This document shows, piece by piece, positions 35,818 through 44,512 of a DNA stretch of 64,000 bases. The stretch is from positions 1-64,000 of the forward strand of contig CAVOVJ010000014.1 in NCBI GenBank assembly GCA_963699835.1. The letters run 5' to 3'. Position 1 is the stretch's first letter. Every line of letters starts with the position of its first letter. The DNA comes from BM003 sp963699835 (lineage in GTDB: Bacteria; Pseudomonadota; Gammaproteobacteria; Steroidobacterales; BM003). The position numbers and the translations under genes are program-made. The notes under the pieces were generated by a model, which saw only the letters and a list, made by a program, of their open reading frames with translations, searched no databases and was not told the origin of the DNA.

Positions 35818-38796
35818 CTACTTAATTGGAACGGCCTTGATGGTCTCCCCGTTGCTCGCGTCCTTGGCCCGCAACACCAGTGGCAAAGTTTCGTTGACCA
35901 GCCAGTAATTGAGCAGGTTGGAGTAAAACGGATTGCCCGGGAACGGCACTCCACTGACCCCGCCAGCCCAGATCGACTCCGCACCCGTGCGGAATCCGCC
36001 CTGCGGCTCGCCGGTGAAGCGGCGGACAGGGCCACCGCCGAACTGGAACTCGTTGACGCTGTCGGCGCGCGCACTGTGCGAGGACGCATCGACGACGTTG
36101 AACCCGCCGTCGGTCGGGAAACCCCGCAATCCGGGCACCGGCTGCGGGAACACGCCCGGCGGCTGCGGCGGCACGCTGAACGCCTCGATAAACGGATGAT
36201 CGAAGACGATTCGATGGAGCTTGCCCCAGCGATAATCGTCCTGGTTGGTCGAGTTGGCGAAGGCGTCGGCGAATTCGGCCCCGGCCAGCAAATCGAGCGC
36301 AGCGCGCAGCGCATCGAGCAACTTGTAATCGCGCTGGTCGAGCGGATCGGCAATTCCCGGCACATCGAAGAAATCGATGATGCCGGTTCCGCCGTTGGTG
36401 CGCAGCAAGTGCTGCATGGCGGTCATTGCCTGGGTGCTGCCAGGCGTCGGCAGACCGGCAAGCGGCCAGTCGACGAAGCGGCGGACCGCCTGGCCGCGCC
36501 AGACGCCGTATATCGTCGCGGCGACGCTCATGTCGATCTCGTCCTGATCCGGTGGCGGCAACATTGTCCAGTCGTCAACGACCGGGTCACCGGCGTCGTA
36601 CCCCGCCTGGATACCCGTTGGCGTGGTGAAGTCCCAGCCCGACAATCGGCCGATCGCCTCCGAGACTTCCTGATCCGCGGCGAATGCCGCCAGCCCGGCC
36701 GGCTTTCCGGGCTGGCCGGCATTGTCGAAGGCCGCGAGGATGTAGGGCACGAAGAACTTCGCATCGAGCAACGATACGTCGGCCTGGATCGACTGCAGGT
36801 CCTCCTTGCTCAGCTCACCCTGCGTGTCGACATAGTCGCGTACCCGCGCGGTAATGGTGCCGGCGCGAAAGCCGCCCGCATAACCCGGGTTGAGGTAGTA
36901 AATGCCGGGCCCGCCCTTGCGCAACTGGTTCAACGGATCGTTGTCCAGCACCGTGCCCGCCGGATCGTTGTTCGCATTGACGAACCAGCCGGCCTTCGGG
37001 TTGATCGTTTGCGGCATCTCTTCCGGCGTCAGGATTTCCCACGCGATCGCCTGGCCGTCCTGCGGATTCTGCACTGGCAGCCACTCGTGGTCGCCGCTGG
37101 TACCGTCACGGATGAACCACGGCGGAATCGGGACACCCGGCGGGAACAGGCCGGGAACCGTGCCGGGCGCTACCGTGCCCTGGTGGAGATCGCTGCGGAT
37201 CGGCATCTCGGCGCTCGTGAAATACGCGACGTTTCCTGCGTTGTCCGCGTAGACCCAGTTCTGCGAACCGACGTCGAAATACTTCAGCGCATCGCGGAAG
37301 TCCCTCAGGTTGCGTGCCTCGTTCCACAAGCGGAACGTGTCGAGTTCGCGAGTCGCGCTGTAACCGGTGTACTGGACACTCAGCGCCGGCACGATGGCGC
37401 CGGGCGCAGGAGCGACCAGCGTATCGATAATCGGGCCGTTGTTACGCCGCGGAACGATGATCGTAAATGCCGGAATACCACCGCCCGGGGGCGCCTGCAC
37501 CAGGAAACCGCCAGCGTTGAAGAAGAACTCCTCCGGCACCAGTTCTACCGGCTCCGGGTTCCCCTGAAACAGCGTCGCGACCGGTACGCCGTTAGCGTCA
37601 AAGACGAGCAACTCGACAAAGGTGTCGGTGACATCCATCGGGTTGGTGGTCGCACCCCACTGGAGATGCTGATTGTGACCGAGCACGACGTTGGAGATGC
37701 CCGGGAAGCTGCTGCCAAATACTCTCAGACCCGGTGCTTCCAGACCGATCGGGTAAAACGTCGACGGTTGGTTGAGCGCCAGGTGCGGATCGTTGGCAAT
37801 AACGGGCCGGCCATTCGCGCCGAGGGCGCGAGTCACGCCCCACTCGTTCGACCCGATCGTACCGTCGGCGTCGAGCACGTTGCGAATGAATTCCGACTGC
37901 CGAAGTTTCTTTACAGCCTTGTCCGCAAGCGCGCGCATCTGCGGCGACGGCTTCGCACCGCTGCCTGTGGCTGCAGCGGCAGCGGCAGCGGAATTCATGC
38001 TGTGACCCTTACCTTTGCCTTTTCCTTTGCCTTTACCCTTGCCTTTGCCATTCCCGACCGGGTCAACGCCCGGTTCCGGACAGGCTTCGGGATCCGGACT
38101 GCCGGGAACCGGTTCGAACGGGAACTCGCCGGTCGCATCCGGCACGGTCGAGGCGCAATCGAACGGTTGCGAGCGGAACACGTCCTGCGAGAAGACCACG
38201 GCTCCGGCCGGCCCAAGGGTTGCCAGATACGCCTGGAAATCGAAGGTATTGCCAATATCCAGGTCGAACGACAGGCTGAACGCTACCGCCTTGCCAATCA
38301 CGATGCTGTCGATGATGTTCCAGGGGCGGAAATCCGCGCGGTCGGTAAATCCGAGCGCAGCGTATTCCGGTGGCAGGCCGGGACCGTACATGACCCAGTC
38401 GTTGACCCCGCGCGTATAAGCCTCCAGCGCGGCAAGGGTCTCGTCCGACAGCACGGTCGCGGAGCGTTCGGCGGCGCGGCGCAAACCTATCGTGCGCGTT
38501 TGAACGTCGCCTGCAAGTGACGAAGGTCCGAATAATTCTGCCAGCGTACCGCTCGGCTGGCGCCGCGTCAGATCCATCTGGAACAGGCGATCCTCGGCAT
38601 GGACCCAGCCCTGCAGGTAATAGAGATCGTCCCTGTTGCCGGCGCGGATGTGGGCGATGCCCTCTGCGTCGCGGACGATTGTCGCTTTCTTCGAAAGGCC
38701 GGGCAGCATCAGCTGTTCTGCCGAAGCCGTACCGCACCACATCCCGGCGACGCACACGGCAGTGGCGAGGAGTCCTACCCCCAATCGATTAAACAT
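35818..38796 (-). CDS. Penicillin-acylase-family Ntn hydrolase with Gly-Lys linker
   Basis: This 992-residue exported protein has a signal peptide (LGVGLLATAVCVAGMWCGTA). The order is alpha chain, spacer, then a beta chain starting at a candidate nucleophile, Ser316 in GTIGSNEWGVTRALG, followed by IANDPHLALNQPSTFYPIGL. This is the family's autoprocessing plan: the precursor is cleaved to expose an N-terminal Ser. The linker before it contains a Gly-Lys repeat (38008-38049) and an Ala-rich run. Substrates in the family range over beta-lactams, acyl-homoserine lactones and other amides, so the one here is unknown. It is monocistronic with a strong terminator. Confidence 0.85.
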   Translation of the reverse strand: MFNRLGVGLLATAVCVAGMWCGTASAEQLMLPGLSKKATIVRDAEGIAHIRAGNRDDLYYLQGWVHAEDRLFQMDLTRRQPSGTLAELFGPSSLAGDVQTRTIGLRRAAERSATVLSDETLAALEAYTRGVNDWVMYGPGLPPEYAALGFTDRADFRPWNIIDSIVIGKAVAFSLSFDLDIGNTFDFQAYLATLGPAGAVVFSQDVFRSQPFDCASTVPDATGEFPFEPVPGSPDPEACPEPGVDPVGNGKGKGKGKGKGKGKGHSMNSAAAAAAATGSGAKPSPQMRALADKAVKKLRQSEFIRNVLDADGTIGSNEWGVTRALGANGRPVIANDPHLALNQPSTFYPIGLEAPGLRVFGSSFPGISNVVLGHNQHLQWGATTNPMDVTDTFVELLVFDANGVPVATLFQGNPEPVELVPEEFFFNAGGFLVQAPPGGGIPAFTIIVPRRNNGPIIDTLVAPAPGAIVPALSVQYTGYSATRELDTFRLWNEARNLRDFRDALKYFDVGSQNWVYADNAGNVAYFTSAEMPIRSDLHQGTVAPGTVPGLFPPGVPIPPWFIRDGTSGDHEWLPVQNPQDGQAIAWEILTPEEMPQTINPKAGWFVNANNDPAGTVLDNDPLNQLRKGGPGIYYLNPGYAGGFRAGTITARVRDYVDTQGELSKEDLQSIQADVSLLDAKFFVPYILAAFDNAGQPGKPAGLAAFAADQEVSEAIGRLSGWDFTTPTGIQAGYDAGDPVVDDWTMLPPPDQDEIDMSVAATIYGVWRGQAVRRFVDWPLAGLPTPGSTQAMTAMQHLLRTNGGTGIIDFFDVPGIADPLDQRDYKLLDALRAALDLLAGAEFADAFANSTNQDDYRWGKLHRIVFDHPFIEAFSVPPQPPGVFPQPVPGLRGFPTDGGFNVVDASSHSARADSVNEFQFGGGPVRRFTGEPQGGFRTGAESIWAGGVSGVPFPGNPFYSNLLNYWLVNETLPLVLRAKDASNGETIKAVPIK
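38008..38049 (-). repeat. Seven tandem Gly-Lys codon pairs in the acylase linker
   Basis: Reading the minus strand, 14 alternating Gly and Lys codons (GGN, AAR) form a (Gly-Lys)7 tract inside the penicillin-acylase-family gene, ending Gly-His. The codons vary in their third base (ggc, ggt, gga, aaa, aag), so this is selected protein sequence rather than recent slippage. It lies between the alpha and beta chains, just before an Ala-rich run. Confidence 0.9.
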
Positions 38797-39039
38797 AATA
38801 TTTTCCTCTTTGGAATCAGAGAGTCACGTTCCTGCGCTCTCATTCGTACAAGGTATAGTCGGCTCCCACCGACAATTCCATAAGAACATTCCGCTAGGCA
38901 CCACTCCCGCGCCGCCACGACGAAGTGGCAGCGGATGACTTTGCGTCCTGGATTTTTTGCGCCCTGCCCGGCAATTCCGGGCATTGGGTATCATGCGGGA
39001 CCGGGTATTCCCGGCATGACACACAGCGGAATCGGGAAA

Positions 39040-39495
39040 ATGCAAATCTGGGTCGATGCCGACGCCTGTCCTGGCGTCATCAAAAACATTTTGTTCAAAG
39101 CGTCCGAGCGCACCGGCCTGACGCTGACCCTGGTCGCCAATCACCCGATGCGTATCCCGCCGATGCGGCAGATGAAACTGCTCCAGGTGCCGTCAGGATT
39201 CGATGTCGCGGATAACGAAATCGTCAGGCGTCTCGATGCCGGCGATCTCGTCATCACCAACGACATCCCGCTCGCCGCCGAGGTCATCGCCAAAGGCGGT
39301 CACGCACTGAGTCCGCGCGGCGAGTTATTCACCACGGAAAATATCGGCGGGCGGCTCAATATGCGCGACTTTCTCGATACGATGCGCGCCAGCGGGATCG
39401 ACACCGGCGGCCCGCCGGCATTGAGCCAGGCAGACCGGCAGGCGTTTGCCAACCATCTGGACCGGTTGCTGACAAGCTACCTGCAACGACCATGA
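39040..39495 (+). CDS. YaiI/YqxD (DUF188) family protein
   Basis: The start at ATG 39040 gives MQIWVDADACPGVIKNILF, the typical first segment; ATG 39016 is an alternative. The family's diagnostic elements are present: ADACPG near the N-terminus, VANHPMRIP, NEIVRRLDAGDLVITNDIPL, and the stretch NIGGRLNMRDFLDTMR. The chain of 151 residues is the usual length. PIN-like or NYN-like nuclease similarity has been suggested for the family, but its function is not established. It is alone between a divergently oriented gene and a converging one. Confidence 0.85.
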   Translation: MQIWVDADACPGVIKNILFKASERTGLTLTLVANHPMRIPPMRQMKLLQVPSGFDVADNEIVRRLDAGDLVITNDIPLAAEVIAKGGHALSPRGELFTTENIGGRLNMRDFLDTMRASGIDTGGPPALSQADRQAFANHLDRLLTSYLQRP

Positions 39496-39729
39496 CGTTA
39501 ATGCCCGGATGCAAACGAGAGTCCGGTTCGGCATATGCAAACCGTTCGCGAACCTGAATCGTTTTTGCAATTCGCCGCGCTTATTTCCGGCAGCCGCAAC
39601 CGGGGCTTTCAAGATCCATCTGGAGCAACCCTGAGATCTGCGCGATCGCGCAGGCATTTTATTGCCGGATCTGCATCAATCCGGCGAAACTCGCGCATGG
39701 TCCCCGGTTTGCGCCAGACGCCGATAGCG

Positions 39730-40869
39730 TCAGGCATGCCTGCGCAGGATCAGCGTCGCCCGCAATCTTCGTCCGCCAAAGCTCGACATGCGTTCGAATT
39801 GTTTGCGCGCAACCGGCAGGTTGGTGTTATCGGTCGGCGTGCGCAGATGTTTCGGATCGGTGTCGGGATCGTTGATGTAAACGAAGCGTTCGTCGATGCC
39901 GACGACGACGACCCAGTGCGGCACCTTGCTGTTGGCAAACCTGTACGTGCTAACCAGCGTGATCGGAATTGCGCCGCCGTCGATTGCCTGGGCCATTTCG
40001 TCGAGTGATACCGGCCGATGACGTAACGGGATGCCGATCTCGCGCGTCTGACGCATGAAATCCTTGTGAACCAGTTCGATCACGGCTTTCTTTTCGGCAC
40101 TACGTACACCCTCGACAAACAGCGGGCCCTTGTGACTCAGATATATCTCGGCGGCAAATCTGCGGCGCTGAGCGGCGAGCGCAAGCCCGTGCGGGCCACA
40201 ACCTCCGTGACCGGCCATCATGAATATCGTCGTCGCTTCACGCCACAGTTGCAGCTCAAGGCTGCGGCTTAACCCCATCGACGATCGCAGCGCTTTCATC
40301 GCCATCATCAGGCACGCGGGGCCGCATGTGAACGGCGTCGTCTGCGAATAGAACGGTATCTTGCGGCTGATCTGCCGGGACCGTGGGTAGAGGATGCGCT
40401 TCTCGTAACGCAGCGCGTCACTCTGGTCGTCGTAGTACCTCTGCAACAGCCCGAACCGGTAATAGCCAGCTTGCTCATACATCGCGATGGCGCGTTCGTT
40501 TTTCGGGTGCACTTCCAGCCGCATATAGACGCAATCGTGCTTGACGGCCTCGGACTCCGCCCGGCCCAATAGCGACCTCGCTAGCCCCATTCCGCGATGC
40601 CCGTTCGATACCGCGATCGAATACAGCCTTGCCAGCGAGGTGCCGCGATGAAACAGCACGAGTACATACGCAATCAGCTCGCCCCCGCACTCCGCAACCT
40701 CGAACCACGCATGCGCCTTGCGGATCATCCAGGCGAAATTGCGACGGGTCAGCCGGTCGGTATCGAAGCACGCGTTCTCGAGCGCGACGAGCGCATCGAG
40801 GTCGGATTCCCCGGCAGGGCGATAATGCACCGCTGCAGCGCGTACCGAACTGGCCGTCGTGCCGCTCAT
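39730..40869 (-). CDS. GNAT acetyltransferase fused to C39-like peptidase
   Basis: Chosen start ATG 40869, which overlaps the upstream stop by ATGA; the longer frame to 41139 is antisense-like. Of 379 residues, about 15-155 are GNAT (SIAVSNGHRGMGLARSLLGR holds the acetyl-CoA loop, YMRLEVHPKNERAIAMYEQA follows). Residues of about 165-370 are a papain-like C39-type peptidase: Cys in TTPFTCGPACLMMAM, His in KVPHWVVVVGI and Asp in YINDPDTD. C39 folds cut leader peptides or isopeptide bonds. It is encoded with DUF2817 and opposite an RLAN-RimK ligase, so a peptide made by ligation may be acetylated and trimmed. That is inference. Confidence 0.85.
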   Translation of the reverse strand: MSGTTASSVRAAAVHYRPAGESDLDALVALENACFDTDRLTRRNFAWMIRKAHAWFEVAECGGELIAYVLVLFHRGTSLARLYSIAVSNGHRGMGLARSLLGRAESEAVKHDCVYMRLEVHPKNERAIAMYEQAGYYRFGLLQRYYDDQSDALRYEKRILYPRSRQISRKIPFYSQTTPFTCGPACLMMAMKALRSSMGLSRSLELQLWREATTIFMMAGHGGCGPHGLALAAQRRRFAAEIYLSHKGPLFVEGVRSAEKKAVIELVHKDFMRQTREIGIPLRHRPVSLDEMAQAIDGGAIPITLVSTYRFANSKVPHWVVVVGIDERFVYINDPDTDPKHLRTPTDNTNLPVARKQFERMSSFGGRRLRATLILRRHA

Positions 40870-41984
40870 CGCTCCCTGTCCTCCATTAGTCCTGCTTTCG
40901 CCTGGCGCAGCACCTGCCTGCCACGAAAGACCACCGCCTCCCGCCACGCTTGGGAGTCCGGGTCGAAGTGTCGGCGCATGGACGCGCTGGCCTCGCTTGC
41001 GGACACCGTCGCGCATCGATCCGTACCGTATGCGTGCCACCAGTGATCGGCGCGCAAGGCATCGAGCATACTCTGGAAAGGATAGGTACCAAACTCCAGC
41101 GTTACGAAGCAGACCTGGTCGCCGAAGGCGCGTTGCCATGCATAGTCGACCAGCCCCTCCTTCGGCACCGAACTCGATGTGCCCAGCGCAGGCTCCGTTA
41201 CGCTGTCACCGAACCACCGCCGCGCTGATGTCGCGCCCGTACTGCCTGGCGGATGGTCGCAGATGAGTTCGCCATAGCCGAACGGCCCCAGCCCGGTGTG
41301 AAAGTCTACGACCACGATTCGTTCCCGGGCGCCGAGTTTGCATTCGTCGAACAAAGACTCGAGCGCGCGCCGCGACCAGGTCGCGCCGGTGCCGCCATAG
41401 AACATCCCGGCGCGATCCTGGTACTGGCCGCCGGAAACCGCCCGCTCAAAGCGGTCCGGGCCAAGCGCTTCGCGCAATGCCGCCAGCTCGCGGCCGGCAT
41501 CCGGCCAGGCTGCCGGATCCGGCGGCAGCAGCGCCGCCCGGACCCTGTCGTAGTCGGGATTCACCGGCAATGCCCGCGAAAAGTCGACGAAATTGCGGTT
41601 CAGATCGACACCGTCCTCGTTCACCCGTCGCAGCCACGCAAATCCGTGCGGGTTCAGCGCATGGACGTGGAGGATGGCCAGATCATCGGACACCGCTGCC
41701 TTCCGCCCCAGAATATGATCAATCTGCAGCGCCGACCCGGCGAATCCCTCGACACCGTGCGTAGCGGACTGGGTCACCAGAACGCGCCTGGCATCGGGCC
41801 GGCCGAGCCATGCATAGTCGAGCGACAATGGCTCGCCTTGCGGACCTGTGAGCGGGTGGTCCAGCCTGGCGTGGCGCCAGCCCGAGCCGGCGCGCGTTGC
41901 CGCCGCAACAAAGCGGCGCCTGGCCTCATCGTAGCGGCGGGAGAAAAGACGCGACAGACGCGCGAGACCGGGAACACTCAGCAT
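40866..41984 (-). CDS. DUF2817 protein, M14-like carboxypeptidase fold
   Basis: This 372-residue protein carries the family motifs: VTQSATHGVEGFAGSALQI (zinc-ligand His and Glu), HALNPHGFAWLRRVNEDGVD and DLNRNFVDF, VVVDFHTGLGPFGYGELI (distal His) and VTLEFGTYPFQSM (the catalytic-type Glu). This layout is that of an M14-type zinc carboxypeptidase, which trims residues from the C-termini of peptides. No signal peptide is present. It overlaps the GNAT-C39 gene by ATGA and diverges from the RimK-family ligase; together they look like a peptide-synthesis and peptide-processing set. Confidence 0.85.
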   Translation of the reverse strand: MLSVPGLARLSRLFSRRYDEARRRFVAAATRAGSGWRHARLDHPLTGPQGEPLSLDYAWLGRPDARRVLVTQSATHGVEGFAGSALQIDHILGRKAAVSDDLAILHVHALNPHGFAWLRRVNEDGVDLNRNFVDFSRALPVNPDYDRVRAALLPPDPAAWPDAGRELAALREALGPDRFERAVSGGQYQDRAGMFYGGTGATWSRRALESLFDECKLGARERIVVVDFHTGLGPFGYGELICDHPPGSTGATSARRWFGDSVTEPALGTSSSVPKEGLVDYAWQRAFGDQVCFVTLEFGTYPFQSMLDALRADHWWHAYGTDRCATVSASEASASMRRHFDPDSQAWREAVVFRGRQVLRQAKAGLMEDRER

Positions 41985-42096
41985 TATTGGTAGTCCGGCG
42001 GCTAACCCCGGGACTCGCTCAAGCCGGGGTTTCGCTCACGCCAAAATTAAACTAGATTCGAATTTTTCCGGCCTCACCGCGGCCCGGTCCGCGCAA
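41985..42096. promoter_or_regulatory. Divergent promoter region of the ligase/peptidase cassette
   Basis: 112 bp separate the divergent starts. An AT-rich patch at about 42041-42068 (AAAATTAAACTAGATTCGAATTTTT) is the only one in this GC-rich neighbourhood. TAGATT could serve as a -10 element towards the right, but I cannot define a clear -35, so this is a position rather than a proven promoter. Confidence 0.35.
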
Positions 42097-43638
42097 ATGC
42101 GAGCCGTTGGCACAAGGGGTTCAGGGCACTTGGCAAAGCATCTCATAGTCGTCGAGGACGCAAAAGACTGGCCGCGCGAGGAGCCCGAAGGCACGGTGCT
42201 ACATTTTCGCGACTACCTGCTGGGTTCGGCCGGTTCGTCGGCCAGTCGCATCGTCAACCTTTGCAGGGGCTACGCCTACCAGGGTAACGGCTATTACTGC
42301 TCGCTGATGGCGGAAGCCCGCGGTCAGCGAACGTTGCCCACCGTCAGAACCATCAGCGACCTGAGCCGGCGGGCGTTGTACAGCCTGGATCTGGACATGC
42401 TGAACCATCGCCTGAAGAAACTGGTCGGCGCAATCGATAGCGCGACGGACACCGTCACGATGCGAATCTTTTTCGGCCAGTCCGAGTTTCCGGGCCTCGA
42501 AGAACTGGGCCGCGAGGTGTTCGAGTTATTGCCTGCGCCCATCCTCTCGCTGCGTCTCCACAAGGGTCGCAAGTGGCGTATCGACACGGTTCGCGCGATC
42601 GGGCCGCAGTCATTGAAGCGCGAGGAGCAGGAACGGCTGGTCAGCGGGTATGACGCTTTTACCAGCAGAAGCTGGCGCCGCCGACGGGTCACACCATTGG
42701 CCCGATTCGATCTCGCCATGCTGGTCAACCCGAGGGAGAAACTGCCGCCCAGCAACAAGACCGCACTGAACAATTTCACAAACGCCGGACGCCAGCTGGG
42801 AATCGCCGTCGATACCATCGAACACAAGGACTTCGGCCGCCTCGCCGAGTACGACGGGCTTTTTATCAGGGAGACAACCCAGGTCGATCATCCGACCTAC
42901 CGGTTTGCAAAAAAGGCCGAGAGCGAGGGCATGGTGGTCATCGACGACCCGACCTCGATCCTGCGCTGCACCAACAAGATCTTCCTGGCCGATCTGCTCC
43001 GCGCCAACCAGGTCCCGATGCCGCGTTACAAGTTGCTCTCCCGCGATGTCAGCGAGCCGCCCGCGGATCAGATCGGTGACCTGAGTTACCCGGTAGTGGT
43101 AAAAATTCCGGATGGCTCGTTCTCGCGCGGCGTGGTAAAGGCCGTGGACGCCGAGAGTCTGCGACGCGAGTGCCAGGAGCTGTTCAAGCGATCGAGCGTG
43201 CTGCTGGCGCAGGAATACGTCTATACCGACTATGACTGGCGGGTTGGCATTCTGAACCGGACGCCGATATTCGCAGCGCGCTACTTCATGAGCAAGGGCC
43301 ACTGGCAAATCTACAAGCACGGCGCAGGCGGACGGGTCTCATCCGGTGAGTCTGAAACGTTACTGGTCGAGAGGGCGCCGGCCGAGGTCATCCAGAGCGC
43401 CACGCGCGCGGCCGCGTTGATCGGCGACGGCTTCTACGGCGTCGACCTGAAGCAGGCCGGCGGCCGCACGATGGTCATCGAGGTCAATGACAATCCGAGC
43501 GTCGACGCCGGGTATGAGGATGCGGCGCTTGGCAAGGAGCTGTACCGGATCGTGATGCAGGAGTTCCTGCGCCGGCTCCAACAGCGCGTGAGTCGGTCCG
43601 ACAGACCCGCGCCGAGCAAATCGCAGACGGCCGGATGA
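42097..43638 (+). CDS. RLAN-domain RimK-family ATP-grasp ligase
   Basis: Of 513 residues, about 15-165 are an RLAN domain (HLIVVEDAKDWPREEPEGTV and YAYQGNGYYCSLMAEARGQR), the N-terminal module that marks one class of RimK-like ATP-grasp ligases. Residues of about 300-490 are the ATP-grasp core, with YPVVVKIPDGSFSRGVVKAV, the hinge LLAQEYVYTDYDWRVGIL and the magnesium site MVIEVNDNPSVDAGYED. The family joins amino acids or peptides through amide bonds. Divergent with DUF2817 and GNAT-C39 genes, it probably makes a peptide that these modify or trim. A shorter start about 13 codons in is possible. Confidence 0.85.
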   Translation: MRAVGTRGSGHLAKHLIVVEDAKDWPREEPEGTVLHFRDYLLGSAGSSASRIVNLCRGYAYQGNGYYCSLMAEARGQRTLPTVRTISDLSRRALYSLDLDMLNHRLKKLVGAIDSATDTVTMRIFFGQSEFPGLEELGREVFELLPAPILSLRLHKGRKWRIDTVRAIGPQSLKREEQERLVSGYDAFTSRSWRRRRVTPLARFDLAMLVNPREKLPPSNKTALNNFTNAGRQLGIAVDTIEHKDFGRLAEYDGLFIRETTQVDHPTYRFAKKAESEGMVVIDDPTSILRCTNKIFLADLLRANQVPMPRYKLLSRDVSEPPADQIGDLSYPVVVKIPDGSFSRGVVKAVDAESLRRECQELFKRSSVLLAQEYVYTDYDWRVGILNRTPIFAARYFMSKGHWQIYKHGAGGRVSSGESETLLVERAPAEVIQSATRAAALIGDGFYGVDLKQAGGRTMVIEVNDNPSVDAGYEDAALGKELYRIVMQEFLRRLQQRVSRSDRPAPSKSQTAG

Positions 43639-44094
43639 ACGAACTGGTGTAGCCATGGTATGCCGCGCCAGGTCGGCATCGATCCCTTATAAAGTTGGCA
43701 TCGACCTAATCGAACTGCAGCAGTGTCAGGGCTCCCGTCATGACGCTGACCGGTTGTCCGTTGGCGTACCCTGGATGAAATCGCCTGCGCGCTGACGAAA
43801 CAGCCGCGGCGCAATGTCGGTAAAACGCGCGCCGTGCATCCTGATGTCTGAACAGGCGCCGACGTGCACCGCTTCCGGTTGGAGCCCGGGCAAAAACCGG
43901 CGCAAGCACTTCCCGCGGTGAGATCCGGAATCGCCCCACGCAACCTCCCGAGACGGGCCCGATTTAACGTAATCACGGGCATCTGTGATTTTGCCGCCTG
44001 ACAGGTATACTCCCCTACAACCCTGGACGCGGATATGCAAGGGAATTATCCACAGTATCGGGGCATATAAAACCATTCCTTTAGGAGGATGTTC
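43639..44094. other. Intergenic region with possible TonB-like C-terminal fragment
   Basis: 456 bp without an intact gene. On the minus strand, a fragment ending RRRFHPGYANGQPVSVMTGA (43706-43790) and, in another frame just upstream, MHGARFTDIAPRLFRQRAG look like a broken TonB C-terminal domain (RFxPxxxxGxPVxVxM), which would make this a pseudogene with at least one frameshift. The similarity is weak and rests on about 25 residues. Otherwise only the promoter and strong ribosome-binding site of the next gene are visible. Confidence 0.3.
44083..44088 (+). promoter_or_regulatory. AGGAGG ribosome-binding site deciding the start at 44095
   Basis: Perfect AGGAGG. The first in-frame ATG (44089) abuts it with no spacing, so the second ATG (44095), six bases later, should be used. 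Confidence 0.8.
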
Positions 44095-44511
44095 ATGAGA
44101 ATCCGACCCATGCTGGGGCTTTGCCTCGGCGTAAGTATGGCGTTGTCGGTCGTGTCCGCGCAGGCGGAACCCGGCAAAGGCAAGGCCAAAGGCCACTCCG
44201 GCCCCGCAATGCAGATCCAGATCGACAAGAACACTGGCAAAAAGATCAGGCCCGACGACTCCGCCCAGGCTTCCGCAGCGCCCGCTGCCGCCGCGACAAC
44301 GACGGCGGCCGCCAGCGGCTTGATGCCGCTCGAGAGCAGTGGCCCACGGCGCCATGCCGACGGCTCGGTTTCGGCCCAGCTCGGACTGCGCCAGATGAAG
44401 TTCGTGACGATGAGCATCGACGAGAACGGTAATCGCGAAGTCGAACACCAGACGCTCGAGAGCTTCGAAGCGACCACGCAGGAATCCACGGTCAACGAGG
44501 GGGAGAAGTAA
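44095..44511 (+). CDS. Small exported protein, post-PEP-CTERM-1-like
   Basis: The 138-residue product has a signal peptide (MLGLCLGVSMALSVVSAQA) and a mature part that starts with a Lys/Gly-rich stretch. The segment AMQIQIDKNTGKKIRP, an Ala/Thr low-complexity linker, and then GLMPLESSGPRRHADGSVSA with FVTMSIDENGNREVEH resemble the post-PEP-CTERM-1 domain described in proteobacteria. This is a pattern-level match I could not verify. It precedes the PA-domain metalloprotease gene by one base, so they are one unit and possibly function together outside the membrane. No PEP-CTERM sorting tail is visible in either product. Confidence 0.65.
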   Translation: MRIRPMLGLCLGVSMALSVVSAQAEPGKGKAKGHSGPAMQIQIDKNTGKKIRPDDSAQASAAPAAAATTTAAASGLMPLESSGPRRHADGSVSAQLGLRQMKFVTMSIDENGNREVEHQTLESFEATTQESTVNEGEK

Positions 44512-44512
44512 C

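Noticed and set aside
38008..38049. Alternating repeat considered as a CRISPR or microsatellite
   Set aside because: It is in frame inside a gene, encodes Gly-Lys pairs with variable codons, and has no spacers.
35815..38520. 901-codon plus-strand open frame
   Set aside because: Antisense of the penicillin-acylase-family gene; no motif and no ribosome-binding site.
38965..39014. Two small hairpins (TGCCCGG/CCGGGCA and CCGGG/CCCGG) before the YaiI gene
   Set aside because: Neither is followed by a T run and they resemble no known leader; common in GC-rich sequence.
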